Shown here: positions 5,201-8,545 of the stretch, one piece after another
Numbering within the stretch: position 1 is the first letter of the stretch
Layout of the letters: each line of letters opens with the position of its first letter
Assembly: GCA_946055365.1 (NCBI GenBank)
Contig: CAMGFM010000043.1
Coordinates: 1 to 8,545, forward strand
Reading direction: 5' to 3'
DNA length: 8,545 nt
From: an uncultured Prevotella sp.
GTDB lineage: Bacteria; Bacteroidota; Bacteroidia; Bacteroidales; Bacteroidaceae
Position numbers and translations under genes: made by a program
The notes under the pieces: model-generated
The model's database searches: none
What the model was told of the DNA's origin: nothing
Seen by the model: the letters and a program-made list of their open reading frames with translations, nothing else

Positions 5201-5998
5201 GTATATAAGATAACAGACGGACAGGTACTGGCAGTTGCCGGCAACGCCTTCGGACGCAACGGTATTGATGGTACTATCGACAACTTCCAGGTGTGGAACA
5301 AGGCAATGACAGAGAATGACGTCAAGCTCGCTATGGGCGACATCGACCCCAACGCACTCCCCGACGGACTTATGTCTTACTGGGATCTTGAAAATGCCGC
5401 AGCCGAAGACTTCACATTCGCGTCAGTAGGCCCGAAGGCTGGCGTTGCTGCCGGTATACACTCTTATGAAGCAGGCAAGGGCGAAGGCCAGGGCTACTTC
5501 CACTGGACAAAGCCTGAGTACACCTCCGGCTGCCCGTTCATCGCAGGTACGGCATTTGAGGTTGTGACAAGACCGTCTTGGCAGGCTGCAAAGGCTGAGA
5601 TACTCGAGTCTGAGGGCACTGGCGAGGCAGGTTCTGCTAAGCTCAAGTACTACAAGAACGGCTTCCGCACTGTCACTCTGACACTCGCCAACTCTCTTGG
5701 CAATGATGAGCGCACGTTTGCCACCATTACCGTGGGCGACCCGACAGGCCTCGTAAACGCAGGTGCTGCTGACCTTAGGGCTTATACCGTGGATGGCGGT
5801 CTCGTAGTCAGCTTTGCAGACGCAGGCAACTATGAGGTGAGCGTGTTCAATGCAAACGGACAGACTGTAGCAGCAAAGGCTGCCAACGTAAGCGTTGCAC
5901 AGAACATGACCGTCAGTCTCAACAAGTCTGGCGTATATGTCGTTGCCATCAAGAAAGACGGCAAGCTTGTACGCACAGTTAAGCTCATCAGAAAGTAA
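2246..5998 (+). CDS. Secreted GH85 endo-beta-N-acetylglucosaminidase with LamG-like domain and T9SS tail
   Basis: A 1250-residue enzyme expected to cut the GlcNAc-beta-1,4-GlcNAc core of N-glycans and release the glycan from protein. A Sec signal peptide occupies residues 1-24 (cut after CASA). The GH85 barrel spans about 85-445: MWSYVTHWGNW (118-128), AAFLDVAHKNGVAVSG (137-152), the catalytic NxE motif in YYGIDGLGYNSEF (N195, E197), MWYDGTNDYGQITFD (229-243), SLFLNYNWN (263-271) and WYNVGMQDYLPTWRFWF (429-445). Beta-sandwich modules follow: galactose-binding-like (455-588), FN3/Ig-like (590-790), a LamG-like jellyroll (832-1050), a PKD-like region (1065-1165) and a T9SS type-A sorting tail (about 1175-1250, with VSVFNANGQ and SGVYVVAIKKDG). 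The cysteine at 21 is not in a lipobox. The product should act outside the cell or on its surface. An A-rich region precedes the ATG. Arg codons are mainly CGC/CGT, suggesting high expression. It sits upstream of SusC, as part of a probable N-glycan locus. Exact substrate class (high-mannose or complex) cannot be read from sequence. Confidence 0.9.
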   Translation: MEKSTRKLLTLAAGIVLSVTCASAQQLREGYVDMGENISSEKFHTLLNDWQPGQQISADDNFFISRVKPKVRFRNKATQVRQNLDATNDKKLVAWVPVGAPDFNALPNGVFDSEVFSMWSYVTHWGNWTAPLGRIPAAFLDVAHKNGVAVSGVAGVPFGGISSAYSDMLINLAAADVDKTAKFFNYYGIDGLGYNSEFSASASIVQNLYKFHGKLVAKMRETNPLFENMWYDGTNDYGQITFDRGLGAHNQNTFGPGTEPRTSLFLNYNWNSTNLLSSSEAKADALGRDPLDLYCGVNMQGGEPRSGSFWSLLPDYRLSIGLWGAHSNNMFWESRGEKGSAPDVKQDTYLKRIERYFTGGSRNPANCPAIVNRHQYNADNTQWHGMSTYMTARSVLSWDLGEEPFITHFNVGNGKYFNYNGVRQHSKEWYNVGMQDYLPTWRFWFASKLLGNTAADVPATGLDANITWDDAYFGGSTIRISGTTADEYLHLFKTEYALKAGDVITFKYKLNGGKAKMDLLLSAKGSETSASEYNLLDVTQNADNEEWIEKTFLVASDFDGKDLALVALHFEDAANLDLVLGEFSIVRGTYATPEAPEVTSAEILYNCKDGKDAKIIWNMPNDKAAGEPCYNLDVKTAYFKLYAQEEGQEPQLMGTTTSWAGLYFAIPTTDSNARLRLGVSAVALDEKSESEVAWSDYMDVPAYVIDDNVAVDKTTIKPNESFTMSYIDPMHEAGEWKLYDADGNEVFSGSGSSVTLEDGIATIGSYDLKLNGKVGDAVQERSYPCFVQITGESVGAVPEIYSLTANDAEADIQISAGDEVMMKYTGRAADGTGSQGVDLKENRFGAKAADLDLVGAKTFSVAFWLKINKLAEGETQLFSVANKLDSWPKTDWGWLWSNINQDGSLSSFTFRGTDATSNKELRYKFANSKLPVGTWAHIAYVFEYNAQGQLHCDFYINGKKQEVTGWNRSTNGDTYFNSDPGFQSDVYKITDGQVLAVAGNAFGRNGIDGTIDNFQVWNKAMTENDVKLAMGDIDPNALPDGLMSYWDLENAAAEDFTFASVGPKAGVAAGIHSYEAGKGEGQGYFHWTKPEYTSGCPFIAGTAFEVVTRPSWQAAKAEILESEGTGEAGSAKLKYYKNGFRTVTLTLANSLGNDERTFATITVGDPTGLVNAGAADLRAYTVDGGLVVSFADAGNYEVSVFNANGQTVAAKAANVSVAQNMTVSLNKSGVYVVAIKKDGKLVRTVKLIRK

Positions 5999-6020
5999 AA
6001 AGACAATCTGGTACTACAAA

Positions 6021-6066
6021 CAACAGACCCGGCGAAGCCACGCAAAGACTCCGTCGGGGTCTGTTG
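6021..6066 (+). terminator. Strong hairpin after the endoglycosidase gene
   Basis: CAACAGACCC (6021-6030) is the exact reverse complement of GGGTCTGTTG (6057-6066). Past one bulged G, GGCG (6031-6034) pairs with CGTC (6052-6055 region), giving about 14 pairs. It starts 22 nt after the stop codon. There is no U-run, but its strength and position fit a terminator or a 3'-end stabilising stem that separates this transcript from susC. Confidence 0.65.
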
Positions 6067-6077
6067 CATAAAACAAG

Positions 6078-6126
6078 AGGTGTAATATTTCAGTTGCTGG
6101 GAAGCAATGCCAAAGCATCCACACCT
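6078..6126 (+). promoter_or_regulatory. Possible junction-type leader structure upstream of susC
   Basis: An outer stem AGGTGT/ACACCT (6078-6083 with 6121-6126) encloses TTGCT/AGCAA (6094-6098 with 6103-6107) closed by a GGGA loop of GNRA type, then a weak TGC/GCA stem (6108-6110 with 6115-6117). AGCA at 6114-6117 could also pair with TGCT at 6095-6098, an alternative fold. It matches no riboswitch that I recognise. I found no clear TAnnTTTG promoter between 6067 and 6225. Confidence 0.25.
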
Positions 6127-6150
6127 AATATATATATGTCTTTAGTACGT

Positions 6151-6177
6151 GGGGCGAGTCACAGCGTTTATAGCCCC
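6151..6177 (+). promoter_or_regulatory. G-C hairpin upstream of susC
   Basis: GGGGC (6151-6155) pairs with GCCCC (6173-6177), five G-C pairs around a 17-nt loop. It ends 48 nt before the susC ATG. With no U-run, a leader stem or mild attenuator is more likely than a terminator. Confidence 0.3.
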
Positions 6178-6187
6178 CGCTACAAAA

Positions 6188-6229
6188 ATGAGAAATCAAA
6201 TCCAAACTATAATAAAATTGTTGATATGA
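6188..6229 (+). other. Possible 13-codon leader ORF overlapping the susC start
   Basis: ATG 6188 opens a frame reading MRNQIQTIIKLLI and ends at TGA 6227-6229. That stop overlaps the susC ATG 6226-6228 in an ATGA arrangement typical of translational coupling. The peptide resembles no family I know. A frame this short can occur by chance, so this is a candidate only. Confidence 0.2.
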
Positions 6230-8545
6230 ACAAACAATCAAACGAAAGAGGAACTATGTTTCTTAAAACAGTCTTCGCGCTTATGGCTGCCGGCTTGCCT
6301 ATGCAGTATGCCTCGGCTGGTGCAAGTACGGTTCCAAATGCTTTAATCCAGCAGCAGGGTGTTGCAGTGCAGGGTACTGTAACTGACGGCACTGGCGAAC
6401 CGCTCATTGGTGTGAGCGTTGTGGTTAAGGGAGCTACTGGTCTTGGCGTGGTAACCGACATTGACGGTAACTTCAAGATTAACGTTGCCGACAAGAACGC
6501 CGTGCTTGTGTTCTCTTACATCGGCTACACTCCGCAGGAAGTAAACGTTGGCGGACGCACCGCTCTCAACGTGGTGATGAAGGACGAAAGCTCCGTGCTT
6601 AAGGAGGTCGTTGTGACCGCCATGGGTATCAAGCGTAAGGAGACTTCACTTACCTATTCCACACAGCAGCTCAAGTCTTCTGACCTCAACAAGGTGCAGG
6701 ACCCCAACGTTGCCAACTCTCTTGAGGGTAAGGTGTCTGGCGTTACCATCACCCCGAGTGCAGGTGGTGCAGGTGGTGCGTCAAAGATTATCCTCCGTGG
6801 TAACAAGTCTGTGATGGGTAACTCCTCTCCGCTCATCGTTGTGGACGGTGTGCCTATGACCAACAACATCAGCGGCCAGCAGTCCGACGGCAACTCGATG
6901 ATCTACTCAAGCGTGTCTGAGGGTAGCGACGCTCTCTCTATGATCAACCCCGAGGACATCGAGTCAATCAACGTGCTTAAGGGTGCCAACGCTGCTGCCC
7001 TTTATGGTTCGGCAGCTGCCAACGGTGTGCTTATGATTACCACCAAGAAGGGTCGTGAGGGCCATCTCTCCATCAACGTTTCTTCAAATGTGACCTTTGA
7101 CACCCCGCTCACCACACCCGACATACAGAACATCTACGGCTCTGTAGTGACACAGAACGCAGACGGCACGGCACAGCTCGGTCTTTACAGCTGGGGCGAC
7201 AGGCTCTCAGCTCTCCAGACTCCTATTATTAATGTGCCTATGTCCAACGACAAGTTCAACGGTCAGATCAACGATGTTCACCTCCGCAGTGCTGCCAAGG
7301 ACGACCTCAAGGACTTCTATTCTACCGGTGTGACCACCAATAACTCCATCGCTCTCTCGGGCGGTACCGATAAGATGAGCTCTTACTTCTCTTATGGTAA
7401 CTCTCATTCCAACGGTATGCTCAAGAACAACAGCTATAACCGTCACACATTCTCATTCCGCCAGAACTTCAAGTTCTTTGACCGTGCCTCTGTAGACGTG
7501 TCTACGAACTACATACAGACCAAGACAAAGAACCGTCCCGGTGGTGGTATTGCCATGAACCCGATCTATCACATGTATACCATGCCGCGTAATGTCGACA
7601 TCGACTACTATCGCGACAACTATGTGCAGGACGGCTCATGGAACAGTGAGGCACAGCGCATCTATGTCAAGAAGAACGGTGCCTATCAGTGGCAGCTTCA
7701 GCGCGTGGCTCTCAGCGGCCCCATGCAGCACTGGGCTTTCATGGAGAACGGACAGAACAACCCCTACTGGCTGATGAACCAGAACAACAGCATCACGCGT
7801 GACGACCGCTTCTTCGGTAACATCACCGGCAATGTGGACATCATCGACGGCCTCTCTTTCCAGGCACGTCTCGGTGTTGACTTCACCAAGTCTGAGGGCG
7901 AGTCACAGCGTTACGCCACCACATGGCTTCCCGCCAGCATGGATGACTACGGTACATATTACTGGGGCTACAGCAAGACCACGGAGCTTTACACCGACTT
8001 CATGCTCAACTATAACAAGACCTTCGGCAAGTGGGACGTTTCTGCAACGGCAGGATGGGTAGGCCACACCACAAAGGGTTCAAGCCATTCCACATACACC
8101 ACCGCCACCTACGTACACAGCAACCAGCAGCAGCTCAGCGATGTTGTCAACTGGTTCTCAAGCTCTGCTGGCGGTCCTGGAGTGTCAAGCCAGGGCAAGT
8201 CAAGCAACTGGGACAAGGGTGCAGTGTTCACCGCTCAGGTAGGATGGGACGACAAGGTGTTCGTAGACGGTTCTTATCGTCGTGACTGGTATCGTGCCTT
8301 CCGTCAGTTCAAGGACAGAGGCACGCCCGAGGACTATGGCTACTTCGGCTTCGGTGCAAACGCCATCGTAAGCAACCTTGTCAAGCTGCCCGAGTGGTTC
8401 AACTACATGAAGTACCGCGCTTCTTATTCTGAGGTAGGTAACTCTCTGCCCAACCAGGTGTATGCCACATCTACCAAGAACTATGGCACTGGCGCAGTTG
8501 TCAAGTCTGCATGGGCCGACTTCAAAGACCCGCGTCCTGAGAAGA
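6226..8545 (+). CDS. SusC/RagA-family TonB-linked outer-membrane porin, N-terminal 773 residues (runs off right edge)
   Basis: An outer-membrane TonB-dependent transporter that, with a SusD-type lipoprotein, imports glycans using energy from TonB-ExbBD. The frame is open from 6226 to the edge without interruption. A signal peptide ends at ASA (residue 31). A CarboxypepD_reg-like domain follows (about 46-118: VQGTVTDGTGEPLIGVSVVV, then VTDIDGNFKI and VFSYIGY). The conserved VLKEVVVTAMGIKRK (124-138) leads into the plug (about 140-276), with SLEGKVSGV, PLIVVDGVPM and the signature INPEDIESINVLKGANAAAL then YGSAAANGVLMITTKKG. Beta-barrel strands follow from about 280. SusC proteins are usually about 1000 residues, so roughly three quarters is present. 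There is no N-terminal STN domain, which argues against control by a cognate anti-sigma factor. ATG 6256, preceded by AGAGGA, is a possible shorter start; 6226 was chosen because its context is A+T-rich and it overlaps the leader ORF. Confidence 0.95.
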   Translation, partial: MNKQSNERGTMFLKTVFALMAAGLPMQYASAGASTVPNALIQQQGVAVQGTVTDGTGEPLIGVSVVVKGATGLGVVTDIDGNFKINVADKNAVLVFSYIGYTPQEVNVGGRTALNVVMKDESSVLKEVVVTAMGIKRKETSLTYSTQQLKSSDLNKVQDPNVANSLEGKVSGVTITPSAGGAGGASKIILRGNKSVMGNSSPLIVVDGVPMTNNISGQQSDGNSMIYSSVSEGSDALSMINPEDIESINVLKGANAAALYGSAAANGVLMITTKKGREGHLSINVSSNVTFDTPLTTPDIQNIYGSVVTQNADGTAQLGLYSWGDRLSALQTPIINVPMSNDKFNGQINDVHLRSAAKDDLKDFYSTGVTTNNSIALSGGTDKMSSYFSYGNSHSNGMLKNNSYNRHTFSFRQNFKFFDRASVDVSTNYIQTKTKNRPGGGIAMNPIYHMYTMPRNVDIDYYRDNYVQDGSWNSEAQRIYVKKNGAYQWQLQRVALSGPMQHWAFMENGQNNPYWLMNQNNSITRDDRFFGNITGNVDIIDGLSFQARLGVDFTKSEGESQRYATTWLPASMDDYGTYYWGYSKTTELYTDFMLNYNKTFGKWDVSATAGWVGHTTKGSSHSTYTTATYVHSNQQQLSDVVNWFSSSAGGPGVSSQGKSSNWDKGAVFTAQVGWDDKVFVDGSYRRDWYRAFRQFKDRGTPEDYGYFGFGANAIVSNLVKLPEWFNYMKYRASYSEVGNSLPNQVYATSTKNYGTGAVVKSAWADFKDPRPEK

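Noticed and set aside
6078..6126. Known riboswitch upstream of susC
   Set aside because: I could not match conserved core sequences of TPP, cobalamin or other familiar riboswitches. Only generic pairing is visible.
7592..8285. Several plus-strand frames inside the susC barrel region
   Set aside because: They are Ser/Thr/Arg-rich out-of-frame readings of the uninterrupted susC frame.

Overview
The window looks like a chromosomal segment from a Bacteroidales gut commensal. I would place it in or near Muribaculaceae, but nothing here proves the family. The evidence is a SusC/RagA TonB-linked porin, a glycosidase with a type IX secretion (T9SS) C-terminal tail, promoter-like sequences of the Bacteroidetes TAnnTTTG type, A-rich translation starts mostly without Shine-Dalgarno sites, and roughly half GC. 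All recognised genes are on the + strand.

Layout. Positions 1-212 hold the 3' end of crcB (FluC fluoride channel). A 394-bp gap (213-606) follows, with a promoter-like site, a strong 12-bp hairpin just after the predicted transcript start, and an 11-bp direct repeat spaced 21 bp. Positions 607-1629 encode a single GT-A glycosyltransferase of the HlpA-like type. A 616-bp gap (1630-2245) holds a degenerate array of about 21-bp period built from the near-palindrome AAGNGNCNCTT, several further hairpins, a good TAnnTTTG promoter, a second tandem 21-bp duplication (18 of 21 identical) and a leader hairpin. Positions 2246-5998 encode a 1250-residue secreted GH85 endo-beta-N-acetylglucosaminidase with accessory beta-sandwich modules, a LamG-like domain and a T9SS tail. 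A strong terminator-like hairpin and further leader structure fill 5999-6225. From 6226 to the right edge runs the N-terminal 773 residues of a SusC-family porin. A SusD partner would be expected just beyond the edge.

How it fits together. The endoglycosidase and SusC form the visible part of a likely polysaccharide-utilisation locus for N-glycans. The enzyme, exported by Sec and then probably by T9SS to the surface, would cut the GlcNAc-GlcNAc core and release glycan. A SusC/SusD pair would then import it. The hairpin between the two genes suggests they are not simply co-transcribed at equal levels. crcB and the glycosyltransferase appear unrelated to this locus. The least explained part is the two long gaps, which carry 21-bp-period repeats and dense inverted repeats. 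These are either regulatory or structured-RNA elements, or remnants of a dispersed intergenic repeat family.
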